64,000 nt of DNA, from positions 1 to 64,000 of the forward strand of contig JBBCIY010000014.1 of assembly GCA_037189645.1 (NCBI GenBank), read 5' to 3'. Shown here one piece after another: positions 36,792 through 45,698 of this stretch (position 1 is the stretch's first letter; the number at the start of each line of letters is the position of its first letter). The notes below the pieces were generated by a model. It saw only the letters and a list, made by a program, of their open reading frames with translations. It was not told the DNA's origin and did not search any database. The position numbers were made by a program, and so were the translations under genes. Source of the DNA: Taishania sp037189645 (GTDB taxonomy: Bacteria; Bacteroidota; Bacteroidia; Flavobacteriales_D; Crocinitomicaceae).

Positions 36792-37985
36792 TTATTTTAA
36801 AATTTCTGCGACTTTCTTCTCCAAAGCCTCACCTCTCAATCCTTCTGCAATAATATTGCCATCTTTTCCAACCAGGACGGTATGAGGAATCCCTTGGATC
36901 TTGTACATTTTAACAAGGTGTGATTTCCACCCCAACAGGTCCGATACATGGTTCGGCCACACCAATCCATCCTGTTCGATCGCGCTGACCCAGCTGGCTC
37001 TGTCCGTGTCCAGCGACACTGAATAAATCGTAAACCCTTTGTCCTTGTATTTGTTGTACAATTTCACGACATTCGGATTTTCCTTTCTGCAAGGTCCGCA
37101 CCAGCTTGCCCAGAAATCGATCAGCACCAGCTTGCCTTTCAGTGAAGACAACCTGATCTCCTTATCTTCCGGGGATTCCAGAACAATTTCCGGCGCCGGC
37201 TTTTTACCGGATTTCATCAATGTGTACTCATTCATACCGGATTCAATCTGGGCCACCTGTTCTGTCAGTGTCTGCGTGATGGGTGAACCTGAATACTCTT
37301 TCTGATAGCTGTCAGCCATTTTTTTCAATACTTCCAGGTTTTCAGCCGGATAATCTACAAATCCGGTCACTGTCGGCATCAGGCTGTTTGACAAAACAAT
37401 ATTGAACGGGCTGGAAGGATTTTTTCCGATCTGCTCACGTGCATATTCATCCAGCGGTTGCTTCAGCTCGATATAGCGCTGGATCAGTTTTTCCTGGGTC
37501 TCTGTTTCCTGAAGAGCAGCCAGCTCGCTTTGCTTTTTACTGAAATCGGATACCAGGCGCATGTATTCGTTGTACTGCTTTCCCCAGTCCACTCCCGTGA
37601 TCTTTGCTCCCATCACGAAATCGTTCACGTCTCCTTCGATGCGGATCTTATCTCCTTCTTTTGCCGTCAGCAGAATGGCATTGTCCGGTGCTGAACCAAT
37701 GCGCAACTGGTAAATTCCCAATCCAGGAATATTGGTCTGCATTTTAAATGTTTCACCTGCAATTGCAGCATCCGCCACCGAAATCACTCCGCTCTGGGAC
37801 ACGGCCTCCAGGTATACCCGTTGTCCATTCGCTCCTGTAATATTCCCTGAAATGAATAAATTATCTTCTTTTTTGTTATCCTCCACATTGTTCTCTTTGG
37901 AATTACAAGCTGTAACAACGCTTATAAGAAAAAGGGCCAACATAAAACTAACCTTACGCACAAAAAATCCCTGATTTGAAATCAT
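36792..37985 (-). CDS. TlpA-like thioredoxin lipoprotein
   Basis: 397 residues from the ATG at 37985; the longest reading starts at TTG 38021, which lies inside a -7 box. The signal peptide ends in a lipobox, 'SVVTAC' with Cys27, so the protein is probably membrane-anchored. It has a DUF4369-like domain (about 43-130), a helical linker, and a thioredoxin domain with active site C296-G-P-C299 and cis-Pro in 'IQGIPHTVLV'. The sequence from 'KGKLVLIDFWASWCGPC' onward closely matches the following gene, which indicates a tandem duplication with one copy lipidated and the other soluble. Confidence 0.88.
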   Translation of the reverse strand: MISNQGFFVRKVSFMLALFLISVVTACNSKENNVEDNKKEDNLFISGNITGANGQRVYLEAVSQSGVISVADAAIAGETFKMQTNIPGLGIYQLRIGSAPDNAILLTAKEGDKIRIEGDVNDFVMGAKITGVDWGKQYNEYMRLVSDFSKKQSELAALQETETQEKLIQRYIELKQPLDEYAREQIGKNPSSPFNIVLSNSLMPTVTGFVDYPAENLEVLKKMADSYQKEYSGSPITQTLTEQVAQIESGMNEYTLMKSGKKPAPEIVLESPEDKEIRLSSLKGKLVLIDFWASWCGPCRKENPNVVKLYNKYKDKGFTIYSVSLDTDRASWVSAIEQDGLVWPNHVSDLLGWKSHLVKMYKIQGIPHTVLVGKDGNIIAEGLRGEALEKKVAEILK

Positions 37986-38018
37986 AGTGTATAAATGATT
38001 AAACTTTTCTTTATTTTT

Positions 38019-38026
38019 CAAAGATA
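38019..38026 (-). promoter_or_regulatory. Promoter -7 box (TATCTTTG) of the tlpA-tlpA-lpxH unit
   Basis: A perfect TAnnTTTG match 33 bases before the ATG at 37985. It sits on the TTG that begins the longest reading and argues against that start. Confidence 0.6.
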
Positions 38027-38097
38027 TACAAAAACTTTCATCCGAAAGGGGTTGAATTCACATTTATACTTGTATTCCTATGGCTGATCACCCGGCG

Positions 38098-41000
38098 TTA
38101 TTTCAAAAGATTGACGTGCCCGGTAAAGGCTTTTCTCTCATCGGATTTGAGTGTTTTCACTTCTATCTTCCAGGTATATGTTCCCATTCCGCACATTTCG
38201 CCGCCATACATCCCGTTCCAGCCAACTGTAGCGTCGTGTGACTCAAAAACCAATTCTCCCCAGCGGTTGAAGATCAGCAAAGAATAATCATACGGATCAA
38301 AACCGGTTGTAAATACAGGCTGAAAGGTCTGGTTGAACTGGTCTCCATCCGGTGTAAATGTGTTCGGGATATAGAAAATCAATTCTTCGTCTACGCGAAT
38401 GATCCGTGATACGGTGTCCTCACATCCTAAATTGCTTCTTGCTATTAAGGTCACCAGGTACGCTCCGCCTTCATCAATGGGATAAGTATGGAAAGGCGAT
38501 ACTTCGGCAGAAGCCGGACTATCATCTCCAAAATCCCAACTATAGGATACGGCTCCTGTCGATGTATTCGAGAACTGTACGTCAGGCTGATAGGAAACTA
38601 CCGTTCCGGGAGCGTAGTTAAACGCTGCCTCAGGATAGGCATCGATCAGCACCAGCGAGTCCTGGTACAGCAGAGATACGCAGCCATTCGAGCTTTCTAC
38701 CTGCAATGAAGCACCAAATACACCTGCATTGTTAAATTGCTGTGTAACGACGCCACAATCAGTTACAGTCGATCCGTTGTCGAAAGTCCAGATACAATTC
38801 TGCACATTTGATGTCGTATTGACGAATGTACCTGTAACAGGTGCACAATAGGCATCCTGCGTAGCAGAAAAGCTCACAACAGGATATTGCTGAATATTAA
38901 CCGTAACCGAATCAGTGTTTTCGCACCCATTGCTATCTGTACCTGTAACAGTATAAACAGTTGTTCCGACCGGGGAAATGAATGCAACTCCATTCACCAC
39001 ACTATTCGTCCAGGCATATCCTCCTCCTGTGCCGGCTCCTGTCGCCGTAAGTACTATGAGGTCATCTTCACAGCCAAAAATATCTTCCCCGGCTTCAATG
39101 ACCGGTAATGCATGTACAGTTACTGTCACATTGTCGGTGGAGATACATCCGTTGACATCTACAGAAGTAACGGTGTATTGGCTTGTCTGCGCAGGCTGGA
39201 ACGAAACACCGTCAGTGATTCCTCCTGTCCAAGTATAGACAGAACCGACATTGGACGGAGCAGCAGCCAGCGTAACGGCATCGCCGATACAAATTTCCAG
39301 GTCGTTACCTGCATCCACAATCACGGGAGCATTCACCGTCACAACAACCGTATCTGTGTTCACACAACCGTTCGCGTCTGTTCCTGTAGCGATGTATGTA
39401 GTTGTCGTTGCGGGTACAAACGGAACTCCGTCTGAGATCGGGTGGCTCCAGGAAATAGAAGGTGCCCCGGACGCTGTCAGCACAACAGAAGAATCCTGGC
39501 ATACTTCCTGGTCAATACCGGCATTGATTACCGGAAGAGGGTTCACAACCAGTGTTATGTTCGAGGTGCTGTCACAACCATTCGCGCCTGTCAATGTAGC
39601 AGAATATACGCCGGAAGCAGTCCGTACAATGCCGTGGATCACGACACTGTCATCGGCACAGATCGCAATCGATGAATCAATGACGATCACTTCTTTTTCC
39701 GTTACCGTAAACGCTGCCGAGGTCTTGGAACACCCGTTTCCATCTGTGACAGTGACAGTTACCGGGCTATCAGCTTCGGTCACCTGTATACTGGCTGTGG
39801 TCTGTCCATTCGACCATAGATAAGCGGAATACGGCTGGGTGGTCTGAACAGTAGCTGTTGCTCCTGCACAATATTCGGTATCTCCTGAAATAACCGGATC
39901 CGGCTTCGGATTGGCTGTTACGGCAATGGTTCCCGTACTTTCGCACCCATCGGCATTTGTTCCTACTACTGTGTAGGCTTCATCTGCTCCCGGAAATGCA
40001 CTAACGCTACTTCCCGACGGAGCATCCAACGATGCAGATGGTGACCACACATACGTAGCGGCACCGCTGACAGTTAATGTTACCGAGTCTCCTATACACA
40101 CGGAAGCTGCAGGTGGTACAAAAGCCAGGACAGGTAAAGCAGACACGGTTACCGTCAGGTCTTCCGGGTCCCCTGCACATCCGTCATTGGTCGGAGTAAC
40201 GGTGTAGGTTACCGATCCGTTTGCATTTCCGGTAGTGGTCAATACCTGAATGATATCGTTCCCGTTTCCATTGGCTGCACCGGAAACACCTGTCGCATTA
40301 GCGTTCCAGGCAAAGGTCGTCCCGGTAAGGTCTGCAGTCAGCTGAAAACCGGTAGCCTCTCCCGAGCAGATGAGCGTGTCTGAAGGAGCCATCGAAGGAA
40401 CAGGCTTCGCGATCACCTCCATCGTATCCTTTCCGCTGCAATTGTAGCGGTCCACAACGGTGACAATGTACGTTCCGTCTACCGAAGGCACTGTCTGTGT
40501 CTGTGTAGTTGCTCCGTTACTCCATGAAAACGTATACGGGTTTGATCCCAGGATCGGATCACTGGCAGTGATCACTGCCGGTTCATTTTCACAAATCACA
40601 ATATCTTCTGTGGTTACTACCGGGCATAAATTCACCTCAATGATCGATTTCGCATTTGCCGTATTACAATTCAGATCGTTCCACATTCCATCGGGATAAA
40701 TCTGGGTACATCCTTCATCTCCGTTCGTATTGTTCGGCTCTCCCGGCGCCCAGTTCGTATAGGTCACAGGAGCCTGGTCATACCAGACAAAGTTTCCTTC
40801 TTCCTGCTCGTCGTTGAAACCGATCCAGATCACTCCTGACTGGCCGATGCGATTCAGCTCATTCATGATGCAGTCATTTTCCGCCGCGTCCTGCACCGAG
40901 ATCAGATTCGCTCCGTAGATCTGGGCAAAAGCCTGGGCTGCGCTTCCCGAATTCGGGTTAGGATTCAGGAAATACATACTGCAATCGCTATAACACAACG

Positions 41001-41778
41001 GAAGTTCCAGACAACCTGCATTTAAAAAAGTCGTGCGGATCAGGTCGATGTCACACGTATTGGCATTGGGGTCATTACACCCGACCGCATTTGTCCCGAA
41101 TTCACACGGGCACAGATCATCCAGATCACTTACCCCGTCTCCGTCCGAGTCCATATTCGCGCTGTTGTTGGCATTGGCAACCAGGAGCAAACCATAAGGA
41201 TTGGAAGTTCCTCCCGGGGTATTTTCAATTAAAATATCAATGTAGTTCACTCCAACCTGCCAAGGTCCGTCAAGGTAAATGCTCAGCTGTGCACCCGGTC
41301 CGAAACCTCCACCGAAGATCCCCTGGCTGTTACCGTTGATAAAGACATCGTGAATGATATTATCCACATACCCATCCAGGCTGAGGATGTAGTTTCCCTG
41401 GACTGTTACACTGTTCCCGTTACAGTCCGGCGGAAGGTTCAGGGGCAGTCTGAAATAGCGGAACCCGGCGACAGTATTCGCCGCACAATTCGCTTCCGTA
41501 CCCGTGATCCAGTTTCCGTTGTTCATCGGTGCCGGCAATGAAGCAGGGTCCACCCAGGAACCGGGAGCACAATTGTTATTGATCAGTGTCGGACCGTAGG
41601 TTTCTCCCATCGGGTTCCCCGGCATTGTCGCCGACCAGGGGGAACATTGCCAGATAGGATCCTGGTCCCCGGGATTCCCTTGTCCTGTAGATAATGTTGC
41701 GGGGTTGGGAAACTGCGCATTTGCGACTCCAATGATGAAGCTAAAAATGATGGTGAAAAAAGTAGTATTCCAATTCAT
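38098..41778 (-). CDS. Giant secreted protein with C-type lectin, PKD and CHU_C (T9SS type B) domains
   Basis: 1226 residues from the ATG at 41778; the longest reading begins with GTG 41847 and hides the signal peptide 'FSFIIGVANAQF'. A thrombospondin type 3-like calcium motif, 'DSDGDGVSDLDDLCP', is near residue 210. A C-type lectin domain covers about 260-380, with 'WIGFNDEQEEGNFVWYD', 'NWAPGEPNN', the EPN-type motif and 'GMWNDLNC'. About eight Ig-like beta-sandwich repeats follow, several ending 'VTVTDxNGC'. A PKD domain and a C-terminal CHU_C domain close it ('ELIFYIPNTFTPDGDQFNQ', 'IFNRWGELVFESH', 'GHVNLLK'). Likely surface-attached by T9SS and possibly sugar-binding. Confidence 0.87.
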   Translation of the reverse strand: MNWNTTFFTIIFSFIIGVANAQFPNPATLSTGQGNPGDQDPIWQCSPWSATMPGNPMGETYGPTLINNNCAPGSWVDPASLPAPMNNGNWITGTEANCAANTVAGFRYFRLPLNLPPDCNGNSVTVQGNYILSLDGYVDNIIHDVFINGNSQGIFGGGFGPGAQLSIYLDGPWQVGVNYIDILIENTPGGTSNPYGLLLVANANNSANMDSDGDGVSDLDDLCPCEFGTNAVGCNDPNANTCDIDLIRTTFLNAGCLELPLCYSDCSMYFLNPNPNSGSAAQAFAQIYGANLISVQDAAENDCIMNELNRIGQSGVIWIGFNDEQEEGNFVWYDQAPVTYTNWAPGEPNNTNGDEGCTQIYPDGMWNDLNCNTANAKSIIEVNLCPVVTTEDIVICENEPAVITASDPILGSNPYTFSWSNGATTQTQTVPSVDGTYIVTVVDRYNCSGKDTMEVIAKPVPSMAPSDTLICSGEATGFQLTADLTGTTFAWNANATGVSGAANGNGNDIIQVLTTTGNANGSVTYTVTPTNDGCAGDPEDLTVTVSALPVLAFVPPAASVCIGDSVTLTVSGAATYVWSPSASLDAPSGSSVSAFPGADEAYTVVGTNADGCESTGTIAVTANPKPDPVISGDTEYCAGATATVQTTQPYSAYLWSNGQTTASIQVTEADSPVTVTVTDGNGCSKTSAAFTVTEKEVIVIDSSIAICADDSVVIHGIVRTASGVYSATLTGANGCDSTSNITLVVNPLPVINAGIDQEVCQDSSVVLTASGAPSISWSHPISDGVPFVPATTTTYIATGTDANGCVNTDTVVVTVNAPVIVDAGNDLEICIGDAVTLAAAPSNVGSVYTWTGGITDGVSFQPAQTSQYTVTSVDVNGCISTDNVTVTVHALPVIEAGEDIFGCEDDLIVLTATGAGTGGGYAWTNSVVNGVAFISPVGTTVYTVTGTDSNGCENTDSVTVNIQQYPVVSFSATQDAYCAPVTGTFVNTTSNVQNCIWTFDNGSTVTDCGVVTQQFNNAGVFGASLQVESSNGCVSLLYQDSLVLIDAYPEAAFNYAPGTVVSYQPDVQFSNTSTGAVSYSWDFGDDSPASAEVSPFHTYPIDEGGAYLVTLIARSNLGCEDTVSRIIRVDEELIFYIPNTFTPDGDQFNQTFQPVFTTGFDPYDYSLLIFNRWGELVFESHDATVGWNGMYGGEMCGMGTYTWKIEVKTLKSDERKAFTGHVNLLK

Positions 41779-41974
41779 GCAATTTAGTTGTAATGGTATA
41801 AATGAATCACGTAGTTCGTAAATAAATTCTTCAACTAAAGTACGCACAAAATATCAAAGCGTTGCTTATTCAAACGCTAAAAAAACACCCGTTTTTGTTC
41901 CATAAAAAATAAACCATTATTCTTCAATATGTTAAATATTGAACCGTAAATTCCTGCTCCCGAAACAATCGCTA

Positions 41975-42011
41975 CAAAAAACGCATGACCTCCATTCAGA
42001 AATCATGCGTT
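41975..42011 (-). terminator. gatB terminator
   Basis: A 9-bp stem AACGCATGA/TCATGCGTT with a 14-base loop, followed on the minus strand by TTTTTT. It lies 28 bases after the gatB stop. Confidence 0.85.
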
Positions 42012-42038
42012 CACTATCCTTTCGGGGAATACAGCCTG

Positions 42039-43490
42039 CTACTGCTCCAATAATTCTCTCATCAATTGATTTGCCTGCTTCGGGTCTGCCTTTCCTTGCG
42101 AAACTTTCATCAGCTGTCCCATGAAGAAACCTGTCAGCTGTTTCTCTCCGTTCCTGTAACGGTCCACTTCTTTCGGGTTTTGCTCAATGACTTTCAAAAT
42201 GTATTCTTTGATGGAATCTTCATTTGAATCCTGGATCACATTCAGGCGTTCAGCGATGCTCAATGGCGACTCTTCCGGATTTTCCGTCAATTCGGGAAAT
42301 AGTTTCTGAGAAGCAATGGAAGTGGATATTTTCCCTTCTTCAATCAGCTGGATCAACGCTGCGATTTGCTTTGGTGCAACAGGAAACCCGGTTATTTCAA
42401 GTCCTCTGTGGTTAAGGTATGATTTCACATCTCCCATTACCCAGTTTGCAGCTGCTTTGTAATTCCCGGTGTGTGCGATCACTCCTTCGTAGTACAGTGC
42501 GACCTCTTTAGAATCGGTCAGCACATACGCATCGTAGTCCGACAATCCCAGCTCTTTTGTGTATTTCGTAAACAGCTCCCGGGGAAGCGGCGGCATTTCA
42601 TTTTTCACGGCATTTATCTGTTCTTTACCTACATAAATCGGTTGCAGATCAGGTTCCGGGAAGTAACGGTAATCATTTGCAGCTTCTTTTGAACGCATGG
42701 AAATAGTGATTCCTTTCAGCGCGTCAAATGAACGTGTTTCCTGGGCAATTGTTTCTCCTTTTTCCAATGCTTCAATCTGCCGGCTGATCTCAAACTCAAT
42801 GGCACGCTGCACGTTGCGGATGGAGTTCATGTTCTTTACCTCGACTTTCGTTCCGAATACTTCTGAGCCTTTCAGCATTACCGAAATATTGGCGTCGCAC
42901 CGCAATGACCCTTCCTCCATGTTCCCGTCGCAGATGTCCAGGTAACGTACCAGTTTTCTGACTTCCGTCAAATAATTGTATGCTTCCTGGGAAGTTTTGA
43001 TATGCGGTTCGGAAACAATTTCCAACAGGGGAACTCCGGCACGGTTCAGATCGACCAGCGTATCGAATACATCTACATCATGGATGCTTTTACCAGCATC
43101 TTCTTCCATGTGAATACGGGTCAGCCCGATCACTTTATCATTCCCGTTATCGTCTTTGATGATGATTTCCCCGCCTGTGCAGATCGGCGTTTTGTCCTGC
43201 GTGATCTGGTAGCCTTTCGGAAGATCGGGATAGAAATAATTTTTCCGTGCGAAATACTGATTTTCCGCAATATCCGCATTACACGCTAACCCCAGACGAA
43301 TGGCATATTCAATCGTCTTCTTATTCATCATCGGCAATGTACCCGGATGTGCCAGTGTCACAATGCTTACATTCGTGTTCGGTTGCGCACCGTATTCGTT
43401 TATATCGTTTGAATAAGCTTTGGATCTGGTCAGCATTTGCGCATGGACCTCCAGACCGATGACTGCTTCGTATTTGTTGTTATCAGACAT
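42039..43490 (-). CDS. gatB: Aspartyl/glutamyl-tRNA(Asn/Gln) amidotransferase subunit B
   Basis: GatB, 483 residues. With GatA and GatC it converts Glu-tRNA(Gln), and in some species Asp-tRNA(Asn), to the amide. Family motifs are 'EAVIGLEVHAQMLT' at the N-terminus, 'LAHPGTLPMMN', 'RKNYFYPDLPKGYQITQ', 'HMEEDAGKSIHD', 'LNRAGVPLLEIVSEP' and 'EGSLRCDANISV'. The C-terminal YqeY-like domain ends 'GFFMGQLMKVSQGKADPKQANQLMRELL'. gatA and gatC are not in the window, so the gene stands alone. It has its own -7 box about 67 bases upstream and its own terminator. Confidence 0.97.
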   Translation of the reverse strand: MSDNNKYEAVIGLEVHAQMLTRSKAYSNDINEYGAQPNTNVSIVTLAHPGTLPMMNKKTIEYAIRLGLACNADIAENQYFARKNYFYPDLPKGYQITQDKTPICTGGEIIIKDDNGNDKVIGLTRIHMEEDAGKSIHDVDVFDTLVDLNRAGVPLLEIVSEPHIKTSQEAYNYLTEVRKLVRYLDICDGNMEEGSLRCDANISVMLKGSEVFGTKVEVKNMNSIRNVQRAIEFEISRQIEALEKGETIAQETRSFDALKGITISMRSKEAANDYRYFPEPDLQPIYVGKEQINAVKNEMPPLPRELFTKYTKELGLSDYDAYVLTDSKEVALYYEGVIAHTGNYKAAANWVMGDVKSYLNHRGLEITGFPVAPKQIAALIQLIEEGKISTSIASQKLFPELTENPEESPLSIAERLNVIQDSNEDSIKEYILKVIEQNPKEVDRYRNGEKQLTGFFMGQLMKVSQGKADPKQANQLMRELLEQ

Positions 43491-43521
43491 TAGACATTAA
43501 AATGTTAGACATTAGACGTTG
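43485..43521. repeat. Heptamer repeats AGACATT across the gatB start
   Basis: AGACATTA begins at 43485, 43492 and 43507, with a degenerate copy AGACGTTG at 43514. The period is 7, with one 8-base interruption. On the coding strand these read TAATGTCT, so they repeat the gatB start context (ATGTCT) inside its leader. Function unknown. Confidence 0.7.
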
Positions 43522-43556
43522 CCATTAGATTTCAAGCAGAATTCTAACTTGGAATG

Positions 43557-43564
43557 CAAAATTA
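43557..43564 (-). promoter_or_regulatory. gatB promoter -7 box (TAATTTTG)
   Basis: A perfect TAnnTTTG match 67 bases before the ATG. The predicted leader of about 60 bases would include the AGACATT repeats. Confidence 0.5.
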
Positions 43565-43683
43565 ATGATTTAACGGATAAAAATAAGAAGTATTTACGAT
43601 TAACCGGAACTTTATCTCCGGATGGGATATTCTCTCCCTGATCAGGCACCCGGAAAAGACATGAAACGGAACAATCAAACCAT

Positions 43684-43719
43684 AAAAAACCGGGATGCAA
43701 TCTTCATCATATCCCGGTT
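43684..43719 (-). terminator. Terminator of the lpxK-PNP unit
   Basis: A 9-bp stem AACCGGGAT/ATCCCGGTT with a 14-base loop, followed on the minus strand by TTTTTT. It lies 69 bases past the purine nucleoside phosphorylase stop. The sequence between 43565 and 43683 holds nothing else I can assign. Confidence 0.85.
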
Positions 43720-43788
43720 CCTGTATACTTATCCTTTATTCGGAAATCCTATCATCTCTCCGCTCTTCCTAAAACGAAAAGCAATGTA

Positions 43789-44601
43789 TCAGATCCTGGT
43801 GATCAATTCCCGCATGATCAATGTCATTTTCGGCTCTTGCCTGTTAGCAACATCAATTACATCCTGCAAGGAAACTTCCTTGATCTTCCCGGGAACGCCT
43901 AAATCCGTAATGATCGAAATCGCAAAGCATGGGATGTCCATATGACGTGCTACGATCACTTCCGGAACAGTCGACATTCCTACCGCATCGGCACCGATAA
44001 CACGTACGTATTTGTATTCAGCAGGTGTTTCCAACGTCGGTCCGGTCAGTCCAAGATATGTTCCAACAGAAACCTTGATGTTGTTCTCATCGGCAATCTG
44101 TTTTGCCAGGTCAATCATTTTCCTGTCATAAGGTTCAGACATATCCGGGAAACGAGGCCCCAATTCATCAATGTTCTTTCCCAACAGCGGGTGCTCAGGA
44201 AACATATTGATGTGATCATCCTGGATCATGATCTCTCCCACCTCAAAGTCAGGGTTCACACCTCCCGATGCATTGGACACAAATAACCGTTGGATCCCCA
44301 GCAGCTTCATCACACGAACAGGGAATGTGACCTGCTTCATGTTGTATCCCTCGTAATAGTGGAAGCGCCCCTGCATGGCCATAACCTGTTTTCCGCCAAG
44401 ATTTCCGAAAATCAATTTTCCTTTATGGCTTTCAACTGTAGAAACCGGGAAATTCGGAATGTCTTTGTATTCGATCTCGTCAATGATCTCGATCTCTTTC
44501 ACCAATCCTCCCAATCCTGTTCCCAGGATAATACCGATCGTGGGCTGAACCTTTGTTCTTGACTGGATGTACGCAACTGATTCTTTAAATTGTGTCAACA
44601 T
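43789..44601 (-). CDS. Purine nucleoside phosphorylase (class I, trimeric type)
   Basis: A 270-residue PNP that splits inosine or guanosine with phosphate for purine salvage. Motifs are the phosphate-binding 'GTGLGGLVKEI', 'HKGKLIFGNLGGKQVMAMQGRFHYYEG' read as its conserved blocks, 'FVSNASGGVNPDF', 'GLTGPTLETPAEYK' and 'VGMSTVPEVIVARH', the last two shaping the base site. Length is that of the PunA/PNP trimer family, not of hexameric DeoD. Its ATG overlaps the lpxK end by 17 bases, so the two are co-transcribed and coupled. Confidence 0.95.
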   Translation of the reverse strand: MLTQFKESVAYIQSRTKVQPTIGIILGTGLGGLVKEIEIIDEIEYKDIPNFPVSTVESHKGKLIFGNLGGKQVMAMQGRFHYYEGYNMKQVTFPVRVMKLLGIQRLFVSNASGGVNPDFEVGEIMIQDDHINMFPEHPLLGKNIDELGPRFPDMSEPYDRKMIDLAKQIADENNIKVSVGTYLGLTGPTLETPAEYKYVRVIGADAVGMSTVPEVIVARHMDIPCFAISIITDLGVPGKIKEVSLQDVIDVANRQEPKMTLIMRELITRI

Positions 44602-45655
44602 AGTTATTAATTAATGTTTTAAATGCTTCTTCTTTATCCAATTTCACTGTTATCGACTGGTAGTACCACGGGTATGCCTGCCTGTCCGCCTCCGTCAATA
44701 ATGGCTCCAGCCGCATAAAATCCTTCTCTGTCGTAACGATGATCGAATTTTGAGGCGTAAAAGTATCAAATTTTGTGTGAATTTTTGTCAAATCGGCTGT
44801 CGTAAAATGATAATGGTCCGGAAAAATCATCGATTCCACGGTATAAAATCGTTTCAGGTATTTTTGCAATGGCTTTGGATCCGCGATCCCGGTAATGAGT
44901 AAAACAGTGGTGTATGCTGAAATTTCTTTCCCGAAAGGAATCAAATCTCCATAAATAATCCGGGAGAAAAATACCGGTTTTTGCATTAAGCGGGGAATGC
45001 TCCCCTCCTTTTCTCTCCCTTCAGAAGGGGAAACAGCCAATTTCCGGGAAATGTCCTGCTTCTCCGGTTCAGAAAGTGATTCGGGACATTTGGTAACAAT
45101 GATGCAGTCAGCTCTTTTCTTCCCGCATTTCCATTCCCGAAGCGTTCCCGACGGGACCATATAATCAGCATAATAAGGTTTGTTGTAATCTGTCAGCAGA
45201 ATGGAAAACCCGGCCTTTACTTTCCTGTGCTGAAACGCATCGTCCAGCAGGATAACCGCGTTTTCACTTTTGGAACGGATCCGGTCCACACCGGTTTTCC
45301 GGTCACCGGAAACAATCACTAAGCTCTTCTCTCCTACCCGTTTTTTAAACATCAGAGGTTCGTCACCTACTTCACCAGCCGTATGCTTTTCCTTTACTTC
45401 CAGCAATCCCCTGGTTTTACGCCCGTATCCCCTGCTGAGAATGGCCACTGGGTGTTTATTCTCCAGCAAGTTCCATACATATAACGTATGCGGGCTTTTG
45501 CCTGTTCCACCCATGCTCAGGTTCCCGACGACAATTGATTTTCCGGGAATGGGATAAGCTATTTTGATGCTCTGGTCGTACAGAAAATTCCGGATAGCAG
45601 TTATGCATCCGTACAGGAATGAAAAGGGGAATAATAAAATCCGTTTCAAAAGCAT
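44585..45655 (-). CDS. lpxK: Tetraacyldisaccharide 4'-kinase
   Basis: LpxK, 356 residues: ATP-dependent 4'-phosphorylation that makes lipid IVA at the inner membrane. An N-terminal amphipathic or membrane segment ('LLFPFSFLYGCITAIRNFLYD') is followed by the P-loop 'VGNLSMGGTGKSPHT'. Other LpxK blocks are 'ILSRGYGRKTRG', 'EVGDEPLMF' and 'ILLDDAFQHRKVK', then 'TDYNKPYYADYMVPSGTLRE'. The gene begins only 5 bases after a perfect -7 box, so its mRNA may be leaderless. It is followed by, and overlaps, the nucleoside phosphorylase gene. Confidence 0.95.
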   Translation of the reverse strand: MLLKRILLFPFSFLYGCITAIRNFLYDQSIKIAYPIPGKSIVVGNLSMGGTGKSPHTLYVWNLLENKHPVAILSRGYGRKTRGLLEVKEKHTAGEVGDEPLMFKKRVGEKSLVIVSGDRKTGVDRIRSKSENAVILLDDAFQHRKVKAGFSILLTDYNKPYYADYMVPSGTLREWKCGKKRADCIIVTKCPESLSEPEKQDISRKLAVSPSEGREKEGSIPRLMQKPVFFSRIIYGDLIPFGKEISAYTTVLLITGIADPKPLQKYLKRFYTVESMIFPDHYHFTTADLTKIHTKFDTFTPQNSIIVTTEKDFMRLEPLLTEADRQAYPWYYQSITVKLDKEEAFKTLINNYVDTI

Positions 45656-45659
45656 TTGA

Positions 45660-45667
45660 CAAAGATA
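45660..45667 (-). promoter_or_regulatory. lpxK promoter -7 box (TATCTTTG), nearly on the start codon
   Basis: A perfect TAnnTTTG match that ends 4 bases before the ATG at 45655. Initiation at the usual distance would fall on or within a base or two of the ATG. Confidence 0.5.
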
Positions 45668-45676
45668 AGGGAATCA

Positions 45677-45698
45677 TTGAATACTGAATTTTGAATTG
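45677..45698. repeat. Short TGAAT repeats upstream of lpxK
   Basis: TGAAT occurs at 45678, 45685 and 45692, a period of 7, just upstream of the -7 box. It resembles the short arrays before glyQS and gatB in scale but not in sequence. The rest of the gap down to the metZ stop shows nothing else. Confidence 0.5.

Noticed and set aside
38019..38021. TTG start for the TlpA lipoprotein
   Set aside because: The codon is part of a TAnnTTTG box, and the ATG at 37985 gives a normal lipoprotein signal peptide.
39251..39823. 190-residue plus-strand Thr/Val-rich ORF
   Set aside because: It mirrors the Thr/Val-rich repeats of the lectin adhesin on the opposite strand, which explains its length and composition.
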